Shown piece after piece: positions 58,349 to 64,000 of a stretch of 64,000 bases of DNA. The number at the start of each line of letters is the position of its first letter. Positions within the stretch are counted from its first letter, which is position 1. The stretch lies in IMG/VR virus record IMGVR_UViG_3300019886_000004, positions 83,917 through 147,916 of that record. One strand, written 5' to 3'. Source of the DNA: a virus. Under the pieces are notes generated by a model. The model did not search any database. It was given only the letters and a program-made list of their open reading frames with translations, and was not told the DNA's origin. A program made the position numbers and the translations under genes.

Positions 58349-58584
58349 AATTGATAAAATTTAAGATCTGTATTTTGTTGCATTAAATTATAAAGTGATT
58401 GCGCTTTAGTACGTATGTCTCGTCCTTTAACGTTTACAATACATACATCTAAACTTTCACCATAAAACGTAATAAATCCAACTAATTTGTCTTGAGAATC
58501 TTTAACAATTATTCCATTATTTATATTTGCTTCATTAATTGATAACGAAATTTGATTTACGTTTGGGATAAACAATAGTTTCAT
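58345..58584 (-). CDS. Small beta-rich protein of unknown function, 79 aa
   Basis: The start chosen is the ATG at 58584 (MKLLFIPNV). An earlier in-frame ATG at 58626 lies inside the terminator hairpin of the previous gene and is rejected. Strands NQISLSINE, GIIVKDSQDKLVGFITFYG and a Gln-rich C-terminus, which resemble a small ACT/ferredoxin-like fold but without a clear match. Confidence 0.6.
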   Translation of the reverse strand: MKLLFIPNVNQISLSINEANINNGIIVKDSQDKLVGFITFYGESLDVCIVNVKGRDIRTKAQSLYNLMQQNTDLKFYQL

Positions 58585-58605
58585 ATTAAATAAGTTTAAA
58601 AATGA

Positions 58606-58633
58606 AAAGCCATCAGATCTCTCCAATGGCTTT
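58606..58633 (-). terminator. Intrinsic terminator after the secreted-protein gene
   Basis: AAAGCCAT (58606-58613) pairs with ATGGCTTT (58626-58633) around a 12-nt loop, followed on the minus strand by TCATTTTT. Confidence 0.7.
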
Positions 58634-58653
58634 TATTGTGGTTTTGGTTACGA

Positions 58654-58980
58654 CTAAAGCTTAAATTCTGCTAAGACTTTCACTTGTTTAGGTTTGATAG
58701 CTATTACTTTAAAAGGAGATATAAAATAATATTCAGACTTTACCGGAACCTTTTGTTTTTTAACGGTAAAGCTATCAACACCAGCTGGTGCCTGTTGTTG
58801 TACAAATTGATATTCATACGTTGTAATTTTATTCAACCATCCTGTAGTAGTTGTAAAAGTTGCACTATCCACTACATACATGCATGCGGCTCGGGTAGTA
58901 TCACTGAACGTTTGAGCTTTTACGAACATACTAATACTTGAAACTAAGAATACTAAAAGAACGGATTTGATTTTACTCAT
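58654..58980 (-). CDS. Small secreted protein of unknown function, 108 aa
   Basis: Signal peptide 1-22 (hydrophobic VLLVFLVSSISMFV, ending VKA before Gln). The mature part is beta-rich with a Thr-rich start, a Gln-rich stretch (YEYQFVQQQAPAG) and a late YYFISPFKVIAIK. One Cys, no catalytic motif. It forms a unit of its own, ended by a clear terminator. Confidence 0.65.
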   Translation of the reverse strand: MSKIKSVLLVFLVSSISMFVKAQTFSDTTRAACMYVVDSATFTTTTGWLNKITTYEYQFVQQQAPAGVDSFTVKKQKVPVKSEYYFISPFKVIAIKPKQVKVLAEFKL

Positions 58981-59012
58981 CTATATGGATTTTTTATTTA
59001 CGAATTATTGTT

Positions 59013-59249
59013 TTATTTTGGTACGCTTTTTGGATTTCTTGGTTTACGTGCTGGTACATAGGTATTACCAAATGCTTTATTAGCCTCTATAGAAGCTGCA
59101 TTTTTACTTCTTCTGTTGCTGCCAGCACAAACAGTACAGAATGCTTCCCCATTGGTATTAACATTATGCACTCTTCGTTGTTTCCCATACATCTCATCTT
59201 GTTGTTGGTGTGTACAGGTACACGGTAGTATCTCAGTTCTTTCTGCCAT
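59013..59249 (-). CDS. Small zinc-ribbon-type phage protein, 78 aa
   Basis: A common phage family by pattern: LPCTCTHQQQDEMYGKQRRVHN, then FCTVCAGSNR, with CxC-H and CxxC as likely zinc ligands. The C-terminus is basic and Pro/Arg-rich. It is joined 1 nt from the 66-residue gene. The function of this family is unknown; binding of nucleic acids is plausible. Confidence 0.7.
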   Translation of the reverse strand: MAERTEILPCTCTHQQQDEMYGKQRRVHNVNTNGEAFCTVCAGSNRRSKNAASIEANKAFGNTYVPARKPRNPKSVPK

Positions 59250-59250
59250 G

Positions 59251-59451
59251 TTAAATCTTTTTTTTGATATTTTCTATTTCACTCATTACTCGCTTTCTGT
59301 CTTTCTCATCCATTGGTCTATATGGTTCTATAGAAGATCCAGTTCTTATTTTACCCGTTTTCAGATCTTCCTCAAGCATCTTTAAAGCTTGCTTTCTTCT
59401 AGCAATAGCGTCTCCACCCATGCTTTTCTTTCCTCTGGTCCATTTTGCCAT
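59251..59451 (-). CDS. Small basic helical protein, 66 aa
   Basis: Not recognised. A basic N-terminus (KWTRGKKSMGGDAIARRKQ) precedes an acidic/basic coiled-coil-like helix (KMLEEDLKTGKI) and a second helix (EKDRKRVMSEIENIKKK). It might bind DNA or a partner; no family known. Confidence 0.6.
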   Translation of the reverse strand: MAKWTRGKKSMGGDAIARRKQALKMLEEDLKTGKIRTGSSIEPYRPMDEKDRKRVMSEIENIKKKI

Positions 59452-59467
59452 TTTAATTAATTTAAAT

Positions 59468-59677
59468 TTACCATTTAGCTTTCTTATTCCAAAATTCTAT
59501 AGTGATTAAATAAAAAACGAGGATTAAGAATACCACGATTGGAGAACCTAGTATACAAATGGATAAAAGAGTTAATCTCTTACCCATTGTCCATTCACCA
59601 TCCTCTATTGCATTTTCTCTACAAATCAAATAGCAAGGTACTATTAAAAGTACATGAATTATCAAATATACTATCAT
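59468..59677 (-). CDS. Small membrane protein with two transmembrane segments, 69 aa
   Basis: Two hydrophobic helices (about 1-17 and 35-58) with a charged loop between (CRENAIEDGEWTMGKR). The C-terminus is basic (FWNKKAKW). It is one of a series of small membrane proteins here (59687, 59808, 59890, 60909), a feature of phage early regions. No function is evident. Confidence 0.6.
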   Translation of the reverse strand: MIVYLIIHVLLIVPCYLICRENAIEDGEWTMGKRLTLLSICILGSPIVVFLILVFYLITIEFWNKKAKW

Positions 59678-59686
59678 AAAACTGAT

Positions 59687-59797
59687 TTAAGAAAATAACC
59701 ACCAAAATAATAAAATAGCTATTACCCACCAAAACCAGCTATTATTGTTTTCACCATCATCATTATCATAGCGTCGATTGTATTCATAGTAACACAT
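59687..59797 (-). CDS. Small single-span membrane protein, 36 aa
   Basis: Hydrophilic, Tyr/Asp/Asn-rich N-terminus (MCYYEYNRRYDNDDGENNN) followed by one Trp-rich hydrophobic helix (SWFWWVIAILLFWWLF). Short but with a clear topology, in the row of small membrane proteins, so probably real. Confidence 0.45.
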   Translation of the reverse strand: MCYYEYNRRYDNDDGENNNSWFWWVIAILLFWWLFS

Positions 59798-59807
59798 AAA
59801 ATTAAGT

Positions 59808-59903
59808 TTAATGTGAAAAAATAAAATAAGTTATTATTAGTATAATTAGGAACCAAAACACAATCTTATCTCCCATGTCATCATACTCGTCATATTTCTT
59901 CAT
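59808..59903 (-). CDS. Small single-span membrane protein, 31 aa
   Basis: A polar N-terminus (MKKYDEYDDMGDK) precedes one hydrophobic helix (IVFWFLIILIITYFIF). It overlaps the gene at 59890 by 14 nt, the overlap length seen at several real gene pairs here. Confidence 0.45.
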   Translation of the reverse strand: MKKYDEYDDMGDKIVFWFLIILIITYFIFSH

Positions 59904-60090
59904 GTGGAGGATATTTTAAAGTATTATAAGCCATTATTACAAACCAACCAAAGAAAATAAATAGGGATAAAAACCATATAAATAAACATTCTAACCAATT
60001 TATTTCCTTTATATTATGTTCTTCTTTATAAATATCTCTAATTATAAAGTAACTACCTATTATTAAAAGAAGATATATAGTTATTGTCAT
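59890..60090 (-). CDS. Small membrane protein with two transmembrane segments, 66 aa
   Basis: The start chosen is the ATG at 60090, where ATGA couples it to the stop of the gene at 60087; a longer frame from 60138 would overlap that gene by 52 nt. Two hydrophobic helices (about 3-17, 33-55) with a charged loop of Lys, Glu and His (RDIYKEEHNIKEINW). The function is not evident. Confidence 0.6.
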   Translation of the reverse strand: MTITIYLLLIIGSYFIIRDIYKEEHNIKEINWLECLFIWFLSLFIFFGWFVIMAYNTLKYPPHEEI

Positions 60091-60401
60091 GGTTTTGATT
60101 TTGTATAAAGATACGCACCACCATAAATTAAGTAACAATCATTACTTGGTAAATGCATTAATAAATCATCGCCTTCCTTACTTAAGTAATATACTTCATG
60201 ATCTAATGTGGAAAAATCATTGTTTGCTCTTATGAGCTTTACATTCTCCCATACATAGAGGCTATTAAATATCCATCCATCTTCGCTATTCCGTGTTAGA
60301 CTTGAGCTGTTATTCCATTTACCCAACGTATCTATTGTTGGATATAGTTCTGCTACTAAAACTAATCTTTTATTTTCTTTATCATACAAAAAGTTTCTCA
60401 T
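60087..60401 (-). CDS. Protein of unknown function, 104 aa
   Basis: Not recognised. Beta-rich, with strand-turn-strand stretches (KRLVLVAELYPTIDTLG, GWIFNSLYVWENVKL), acidic and Ser/Thr-rich. It is coupled by ATGA overlaps at both ends (60087-60090 and 60398-60401), which fixes its boundaries well. Confidence 0.65.
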   Translation of the reverse strand: MRNFLYDKENKRLVLVAELYPTIDTLGKWNNSSSLTRNSEDGWIFNSLYVWENVKLIRANNDFSTLDHEVYYLSKEGDDLLMHLPSNDCYLIYGGAYLYTKSKP

Positions 60402-60562
60402 CTTGTTGCTAATTTTTGAGTTTTTAATCTATTCACTCTATTCATGTGAATGTGGAAGATGTCTCTTATCTCCTTTGGAATTTCTATGTTTCTTTTTATA
60501 ATATCTTGATATAGACTATTTATGCCACGTTCAACTGCTTTTATTTCTTCTATTTTGTTCAT
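60398..60562 (-). CDS. Small helical protein, 54 aa
   Basis: A short ATG-initiated frame: helical, Lys/Arg/Ile-rich (NKIEEIKAVERGINSLYQDIIKR) and a second helix (EIRDIFHIHMNRVNRL). Its TGA stop and the next ATG overlap as ATGA, which supports that it is translated. The function is unknown. Confidence 0.55.
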   Translation of the reverse strand: MNKIEEIKAVERGINSLYQDIIKRNIEIPKEIRDIFHIHMNRVNRLKTQKLATR

Positions 60563-60574
60563 ATAGTATGGATT

Positions 60575-60650
60575 TGGAGCCTGAAAACGGGATCGAACCG
60601 ATAACCTCTTGTTTACAAAACAAACGCTCTACCAATTGAGCTATACAGGC
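60575..60650 (-). tRNA. tRNA-Thr (anticodon UGU)
   Basis: Complete cloverleaf by eye: acceptor GCCTGTA/TTCAGGC with one T-T mismatch, TA, D-arm GCTC-AATTGGTA-GAGC, anticodon arm TTTGT-TTTGTAA-ACAAG (loop T33, TGT), variable AGGTT, T-arm ATCGG-TTCGATC-CCGTT, and CCA encoded at 60575-60577. It decodes ACA, a frequent codon in this AT-rich genome. Confidence 0.85.
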
Positions 60651-60656
60651 TTAATG

Positions 60657-60763
60657 GGAAAGTAGTGGGACTCAAACCCACAACCGTACCTGTTACATGA
60701 GTAAGAATACTCATCGGGTCCGCTCTATCTACAGGGACACATCCCATTGGAGCTATACTTTCC
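60657..60763 (-). tRNA. Irregular tRNA-like element, oversized middle (possible Tyr GUA)
   Basis: The ends are regular: acceptor GAAAGTA/TACTTTC pairs at all seven positions, TA follows, D-stem halves GCTC and GAGC are present, and the T-arm is GTGGG-TTTGAGT-CCCAC. Counting back from the T-arm gives AGGTA as the 3' anticodon stem and ATGTAAC as loop (U33, GUA), with TACTC before it (four of five pairs). But the element is about 107 nt, some 30 nt longer than normal, and the extra lies between D-arm and anticodon. It may be a degenerate or intruded gene. Confidence 0.4.
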
Positions 60764-60770
60764 TTATAAG

Positions 60771-60846
60771 TACTACCTCTCGGGATCGAACCGAGCTGAA
60801 CCAACTATCCTTTCGATACGATATAAGCGTAAGGGAATAAGGTAGC
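60771..60846 (-). tRNA. Irregular tRNA-like element, 76 nt
   Basis: A normal-length element with acceptor GCTACCT/AGGTAGT (one G-U pair), TA, a T-arm CTCGG-TTCGATC-CCGAG and A73. The region between has no regular D- and anticodon arm by eye, only a 4-bp TATC/GATA stem, so the anticodon is not assigned. Probably a decayed or atypical tRNA. Confidence 0.4.
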
Positions 60847-60908
60847 ATAAAAGAAACATTAGCACTTTTACAATACACTGTTTTATACAGTTTGGTCTCC
60901 TTTAATTA

Positions 60909-61046
60909 TTAATTATTTTTAGTAGCATAGTAAATAAGCATACATGCTCCACAACATAAAAAGAATATAATAACGTTCTGTAGTATTGAAACTTGCAGAT
61001 CTTCTTGTTCCGGATCGTATTTTTTTGTTATTTCATTATATTTCAT
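60909..61046 (-). CDS. Small membrane protein, 45 aa
   Basis: A charged N-terminal half (KYNEITKKYDPEQEDLQ) precedes one hydrophobic Cys-rich helix (NVIIFFLCCGACMLIYYA). It lies 9 nt after the phosphatase stop. Short, but the topology and position are those of the other small membrane genes here. Confidence 0.5.
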   Translation of the reverse strand: MKYNEITKKYDPEQEDLQVSILQNVIIFFLCCGACMLIYYATKNN

Positions 61047-61055
61047 AAAATTAAT

Positions 61056-61544
61056 TTAATAAGCTAAGTAAATCATTCTAAGTATTGACAAAATCCTTTG
61101 ATTTGGTTTAATACATTTATTGTTTTGATTGAATACTGTACTATCTTCATTTATAGCTTCATCAATGAATTTAGCTACTGCTCCGCTTCTTGAGAAACCA
61201 GCAGCACAATGCACTATAAAAACATTAGCATCTTGATTTGCCTCAACAAACTCCACTATTCTTTTACCCTGTCCTTCATTCATAGGTATTACTGGAATAT
61301 ACTCTCTGCTATCTTTTATATTTCCTAATAGTTTGACAGTTAACTCAGTATCCACGTCATCAAAGCATAATCTTAATACATTGTGATGCTCGTGTTTGAA
61401 ATAAAAAGGATGAATTAAGAGATCTTGTTCTCCCATTATTTCTATGATAGCAGCCTTTTTTTCTTCAATATTATACTCATGAACCGCATTAATTACCATG
61501 TGTTTAATAAATTCATGATAAGACAACGCATATATTAACTTCAT
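61056..61544 (-). CDS. Dual-specificity / tyrosine phosphatase
   Basis: The active-site loop VHCAAGFSRSG has the CX5R motif (Cys 113, Arg 119) and the following Ser, as in DSP-type enzymes. An upstream LCFDDVD strand holds the likely general-acid Asp. At 162 residues it has the catalytic-domain length. It would dephosphorylate proteins or RNA 5' ends, as phage and viral relatives do. With the metallophosphatase at 20 kb this gives the phage at least two unrelated protein-type phosphatases. Confidence 0.8.
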   Translation of the reverse strand: MKLIYALSYHEFIKHMVINAVHEYNIEEKKAAIIEIMGEQDLLIHPFYFKHEHHNVLRLCFDDVDTELTVKLLGNIKDSREYIPVIPMNEGQGKRIVEFVEANQDANVFIVHCAAGFSRSGAVAKFIDEAINEDSTVFNQNNKCIKPNQRILSILRMIYLAY

Positions 61545-61559
61545 TTAGCTTGGATTTAG

Positions 61560-61632
61560 TAGTCCCGGATAGATTCAAACTATCGACTTTCATTTTAGAA
61601 AAATGACACTCTATTCACTGAGTTACGGGACC
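61560..61632 (-). tRNA. tRNA-Arg (anticodon UCU)
   Basis: Complete cloverleaf by eye: acceptor GGTCCCG/CGGGACT (one G-U), TA, D-arm ACTC-AGTGAATA-GAGT, anticodon arm TCATT-TTTCTAA-AATGA (T33, TCT), variable AAGTC, T-arm GATAG-TTTGAAT-CTATC, A73. CCA is not encoded. It decodes AGA, the favoured Arg codon of AT-rich phages. Confidence 0.85.
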
Positions 61633-61637
61633 AATAA

Positions 61638-61666
61638 AACCACCATAAAGTGCAATTATGATGGTT
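61638..61666 (-). terminator. Terminator hairpin between the 61.7-kb gene and tRNA-Arg
   Basis: AACCACCATAA (61638-61648) pairs with TTATGATGGTT (61656-61666), one G-U; the minus strand continues TTATT. Confidence 0.6.
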
Positions 61667-61683
61667 TGTAGGTAACTGCATGA

Positions 61684-62115
61684 CTAAGACGAAATTTCGA
61701 ACTTTTCCAGCCACTCTTGCGGGTCACTAACGGCTCCATCCAGTATCCTCATAACATCTTGTCTTGTAAAGTGTTGTTTTCTAATTATATTTGTAACCTG
61801 AAGTAAACCATCATAACCGAACACTGGAACTTCCTTTGTTTGCATTTTGATCTCAAACTTATTAATCCCTTTTTTGTACTTTTCCACAACGTACTCTGGT
61901 AGAAAAGCCAAGCAATCATTCAGTTTTCTTCCGTTTGTTGATGCAGCATGGATCCTACAGTTTACACTTAAATCTTCAGTGCCGGTGAATCTTATGATAT
62001 TTTTAGTAAACGTGTTTACCATGAGATCCAGGTAGCTTGGTTTTTCATCACTTATGAGTAAGTAGTAATCTAAACCTACTTCCATTATCCAACATTTAAC
62101 CTTTCTTATTTCCAT
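61684..62115 (-). CDS. Protein of unknown function, 143 aa
   Basis: Not recognised. The start chosen is the ATG at 62115 (MEIRKVKCW); an earlier ATG at 62151 would overlap the gene before by 56 nt. It has beta-strands (WIMEVGLDYYLLISDE), a Cys/His patch (CRIHAAS) and a C-terminal helical part with an FTRQDVMRILDG motif. It is followed by a terminator. Confidence 0.6.
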   Translation of the reverse strand: MEIRKVKCWIMEVGLDYYLLISDEKPSYLDLMVNTFTKNIIRFTGTEDLSVNCRIHAASTNGRKLNDCLAFLPEYVVEKYKKGINKFEIKMQTKEVPVFGYDGLLQVTNIIRKQHFTRQDVMRILDGAVSDPQEWLEKFEISS

Positions 62116-62281
62116 TATTAGCAAGTTTTTTAATAAGTTTAAGTGATTCAAGATTACCTTTTAATCTTGAGATAGTGTGACTACCAGTGATATCTGTTTC
62201 ATGTGTTAGTCTCTTTAATTCGTTTTTGACTGTTTTTATTTCGTTATTTAAGAATTTAACACCAATTTTTAAACTTTTCAT
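62096..62281 (-). CDS. Small coiled-coil protein, 61 aa
   Basis: Not recognised. Basic, with heptad-like helices (VKFLNNEIKTVKNELKRL and ISRLKGNLESLKLIKKL) that suggest a short coiled coil. It overlaps the next gene by at least 20 nt. Confidence 0.6.
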   Translation of the reverse strand: MKSLKIGVKFLNNEIKTVKNELKRLTHETDITGSHTISRLKGNLESLKLIKKLANNGNKKG

Positions 62282-62306
62282 ATTATTTAGTTAAATTTGA
62301 ACTTTA

Positions 62307-62777
62307 TTACTTATCTCCATCAGCAGTTGTTAGTAGGAACATTGATTTATTAATGCCTTCTCCTTTAAAGTAATGTGTACATTTCTCTTTAGTAGTCATG
62401 AACATTTCTTTTTGATGACTAGGTAAATAATCAAAGTCTTTCTTACTAATAATAAAACCCTCCCTTATACTTTTAAAATTAATGGTGTGTGGTTTTACTT
62501 TATGAAATCTAGAAGGATGACACCAATGAGCATCTCCTGGTAGCATCTCTTTGGTTTCATAACTTCTAATGTAATTAAGCTCAGAGATTAAACCAATATC
62601 TAAATGCTGGTTGCCTTCTTTGTCTGTGAATATATTTTTTACTGGATATCCTTTGCTAAAGTCAAGTGGAGGTGAGTGATCATTACCTTTAAGTGGATCA
62701 ATCCAATCACATATTATTAAGTCTCCCACACAATACTCCTCTATATAATTGAATTGTTTTGTTACTTTTACTACCAT
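62307..62777 (-). CDS. Protein of unknown function, 156 aa
   Basis: Not recognised. A beta-rich N-terminal half begins with YCVGDLIICDWIDPLKG, contains DHSPPLDF and a His/Pro-rich HWCHPSRFHKVKPH, and a Lys-rich C-terminus follows. TAATG couples it to the membrane-anchored gene before it. The strand-turn with a WIDP motif could be a small enzyme-like or ligand-binding fold; this is open. Confidence 0.6.
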   Translation of the reverse strand: MVVKVTKQFNYIEEYCVGDLIICDWIDPLKGNDHSPPLDFSKGYPVKNIFTDKEGNQHLDIGLISELNYIRSYETKEMLPGDAHWCHPSRFHKVKPHTINFKSIREGFIISKKDFDYLPSHQKEMFMTTKEKCTHYFKGEGINKSMFLLTTADGDK

Positions 62778-63250
62778 TAGATATAACTTTTATATTCGCG
62801 TGGTAAAATAATAGTGGCTCCCTGTGGTAATCCTCCTACATTACAAAATCTGTAATTAAATTTGGACATTGCCGCGTTGTATTCTGCTGCTAGTGTGTTG
62901 AAGGAGGCTTTAACACCACTTTCTTCACTTTGCCATGTGTTATACTGTTCACGATCATCACGACTCCATTTGGATCTGTTTAAGCTGTCAGCACCATATC
63001 CTTCTTTTATAGTAGCATATCGTTGTCTGTAGTCATTTAAATTAGCTAGTTTAGCATCTAATTGCGCAGATGCATCCTTAAACCATTCATATTTACGAAG
63101 TAATTCTTCTGGCTTAAATTGATCGTAAACTACTTTATTGGCGTTGTTTACCATTTTAACTGCTGTGTTGCAAGTCCCCATTATTAATGAAAGGATAAGG
63201 ATGAATAGCCCTCCTAGAGCTACCCATCCAAATATCTTTAATGTTTTCAT
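62777..63250 (-). CDS. Membrane-anchored coiled-coil protein, 157 aa
   Basis: One N-terminal transmembrane helix (about 7-25, GWVALGGLFILILSLIMG) with a Cys right after it (lipobox-like IMGTC, but the preceding residues are long for a lipoprotein signal). The rest is an outside helical region with a repeated polar/hydrophobic pattern (LLRKYEWFKDASAQLDAKLANL) compatible with a coiled coil. It resembles inner-membrane spanin-type or small phage membrane proteins. It is coupled by TAATG at both ends. Confidence 0.6.
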   Translation of the reverse strand: MKTLKIFGWVALGGLFILILSLIMGTCNTAVKMVNNANKVVYDQFKPEELLRKYEWFKDASAQLDAKLANLNDYRQRYATIKEGYGADSLNRSKWSRDDREQYNTWQSEESGVKASFNTLAAEYNAAMSKFNYRFCNVGGLPQGATIILPREYKSYI

Positions 63251-63810
63251 TACTTAATTTCCTCCAAATTGATTGTTATATTTTTTACAGAAATAGGTTG
63301 ACTAGAAACATGTACAATCATTCCACCAGTGATATATTGTTGATGATAAATATTTTTACTATCAAACCAATAAACATACTCTACTGATGATCCATATGTT
63401 CCGTCATCCTGTAAAACCTCACCTGTCTTATATGTTGTTCCACTTATATCAACATCTATTCCATCAGGTGCTTTTGTATTCGGTTGGTTGGTTGATACAG
63501 TAGTAGGACTTAATCTTTTACCAGAAGAAGTTACTTTACCTTTTACAGTGGAATAAAGAATCACTTGACCTGAATAAGCTGATATAATATAAAGATGCTT
63601 GATAGCACCGGGTTTATTATCCTCTGCATACCGGGCAACTATATTATTTTGTTCTGTTGTATGTCCATTGAGATCTGTAGCTACTTTAGTAGTAACTTTG
63701 GTAACACCTGAACTACTGGAAGGAGTTGCTGTTGGTGCATTTAAATCGCAACTTGTTAATGTTATACACGCAATGATAAATACAGATAAGAGAACTTTTA
63801 AATGTTTCAT
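63250..63810 (-). CDS. Lipoprotein of unknown function, 186 aa
   Basis: The start chosen is the ATG at 63810 (MKHLKVLL): the signal runs to lipobox LTSC, the usual place. A much longer frame extends upstream through a hexanucleotide repeat as an artefact (Met-Ala run) and is rejected. After a Ser/Thr-rich linker the mature part is beta-rich with KHLYIISAYSGQVILYSTV and a Tyr-rich VEYVYWFDSKNIYHQQY. Probably displayed on the inner or outer membrane; substrate unknown. Confidence 0.7.
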   Translation of the reverse strand: MKHLKVLLSVFIIACITLTSCDLNAPTATPSSSSGVTKVTTKVATDLNGHTTEQNNIVARYAEDNKPGAIKHLYIISAYSGQVILYSTVKGKVTSSGKRLSPTTVSTNQPNTKAPDGIDVDISGTTYKTGEVLQDDGTYGSSVEYVYWFDSKNIYHQQYITGGMIVHVSSQPISVKNITINLEEIK

Positions 63811-63841
63811 ATTTTTATTTAAATTAGTTTGTAAATATAAG

Positions 63842-64000
63842 TTAGTAGCCATTACCATCGCCATAGCCATAGCCATCGCCATTGCCATTACCATAGCCAT
63901 AGCCATAGCCATAGCCATTGCCATTGCCATAGCCATCGCCATTGCCATTACCATAGCCATTGCCATTACCATTACCATAGCCATTGTCATAGCCATATCC
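63842..64000 (-). CDS. C-terminus of a Gly-(Tyr/Asn/Asp) dipeptide-repeat protein (cut by window edge)
   Basis: From the window edge to a TAA at 63842-63844, 52 residues alternate Gly with Tyr, Asn or Asp (GYGNGNGD-type), preserved in this one frame across unit-to-unit base changes. Such alternating Gly-aromatic/acidic repeats are seen in low-complexity, sticky or calcium-binding surface proteins. The start of the gene is outside. The DNA unit is ATGGCN-type hexamers that could slip in replication. Confidence 0.55.
   Translation of the reverse strand, partial: GYGYDNGYGNGNGNGYGNGNGDGYGNGNGYGYGYGYGNGNGDGYGYGDGNGY
63848..64000. repeat. Hexanucleotide tandem repeat, (GCCATN)n on the plus strand
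   Basis: About 25 imperfect copies of a 6-nt unit (GCCATA, GCCATT, GCCATC and ACCATN variants) from 63848 to the edge. The variation is limited to synonymous-looking or Tyr/Asn/Asp-changing positions in the Gly-X frame. It continues past the window. Confidence 0.85.

Noticed and set aside
60613-60804. Minus-strand coding frame over the tRNA-like block
   Set aside because: It lies on tRNA-Thr and the tRNA-like elements and its translation has no protein-like features.
63811-63996. A long Met-Ala-rich N-terminal extension of the lipoprotein gene
   Set aside because: It is the wrong-frame reading of the hexanucleotide repeat. The Gly-X frame ends in a stop at 63842, and the lipoprotein has a proper lipobox start at 63810.
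1-64000. CRISPR arrays, insertion sequences and integrase or transposase genes
   Set aside because: No regularly spaced direct repeats, no terminal inverted repeats with a transposase, and no integrase motifs were seen. The only arrays are coding repeats and the hexamer repeat.

Overview
The window is a piece of a large, AT-rich, tailed double-stranded DNA phage genome that infects a member of the Bacteroidota. The phage call rests on the class II ribonucleotide reductase, dUTPase, phage-type replication genes, tail-fibre/tailspike genes, a T4-type endolysin, a likely unimolecular spanin, free-standing homing endonucleases, a group I intron and virus-type tRNAs. The host call rests on promoters with the Bacteroidota consensus (TTTG, 20-nt spacer, TAnnTTTG), the lack of clear Shine-Dalgarno sites, signal peptides ending NAQ or FGQ, and PKD and surface domains typical of secreted Bacteroidota proteins. 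The edges cut a gene at each end. No capsid, portal or terminase gene is in view, so the whole genome is clearly larger.

Layout. (1) 0-4 kb, minus strand: ribonucleotide reductase (partial), dut with an overlapping HNH endonuclease, two unknown genes and a PD-(D/E)XK nuclease. (2) 4.1-14.6 kb, minus: a compact peptide-chemistry cluster with two different carboxylate-amine (amido) ligases, two class I glutamine amidotransferases, one class II glutamine amidotransferase, an ATP-grasp ligase, a gamma-glutamylcyclotransferase and two GNAT-like genes, interleaved with unknown genes. (3) 14.6-25 kb, minus: replication and recombination (primase, SSB-like protein, Sak4-like ATPase, polynucleotide kinase, winged helix protein, DnaB-like helicase), two metallophosphoesterases (one frame-broken), a glycosyltransferase and more GNAT-like genes. 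(4) 25.0-25.45 kb, plus: a promoter, about 400 nt of strongly folded non-coding sequence and a terminator, probably an independent structured RNA. (5) 25.8-41.1 kb, plus: a tail-fibre/adhesin operon ending in membrane proteins and a lysozyme. Four large proteins here carry Sec signal peptides, which is odd for virion parts. (6) 41-45.3 kb, minus: small secreted proteins, a u-spanin-like lipoprotein and unknown genes. (7) 45.5-50.3 kb, minus: an NAD+ operon (winged helix protein, intron-split nicotinamide phosphoribosyltransferase, HAD phosphatase, PRPP-synthetase-like protein, macro domain, 2OG-Fe(II) oxygenase-like protein). (8) 50.3-64 kb, minus: many small early-type genes, homing endonucleases, tRNA-Thr(UGU), tRNA-Arg(UCU), irregular tRNA-like elements, a SLOG protein, a dual-specificity phosphatase, lipoproteins and the C-terminus of a Gly-Tyr/Asn/Asp dipeptide-repeat protein.

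How it fits together. Neighbouring genes are coupled by 1-nt TAATG or 4-nt ATGA overlaps on both strands, so most form polycistronic units. The amidoligase cluster looks like a pathway that makes, trims and perhaps acetylates a peptide-like or isopeptide modification. The NAD+ operon resembles the gene pairs phages use to rebuild NAD+ after NAD-depleting immunity. Its transferase gene is interrupted by a 1067-nt group I intron whose removal restores the reading frame exactly.
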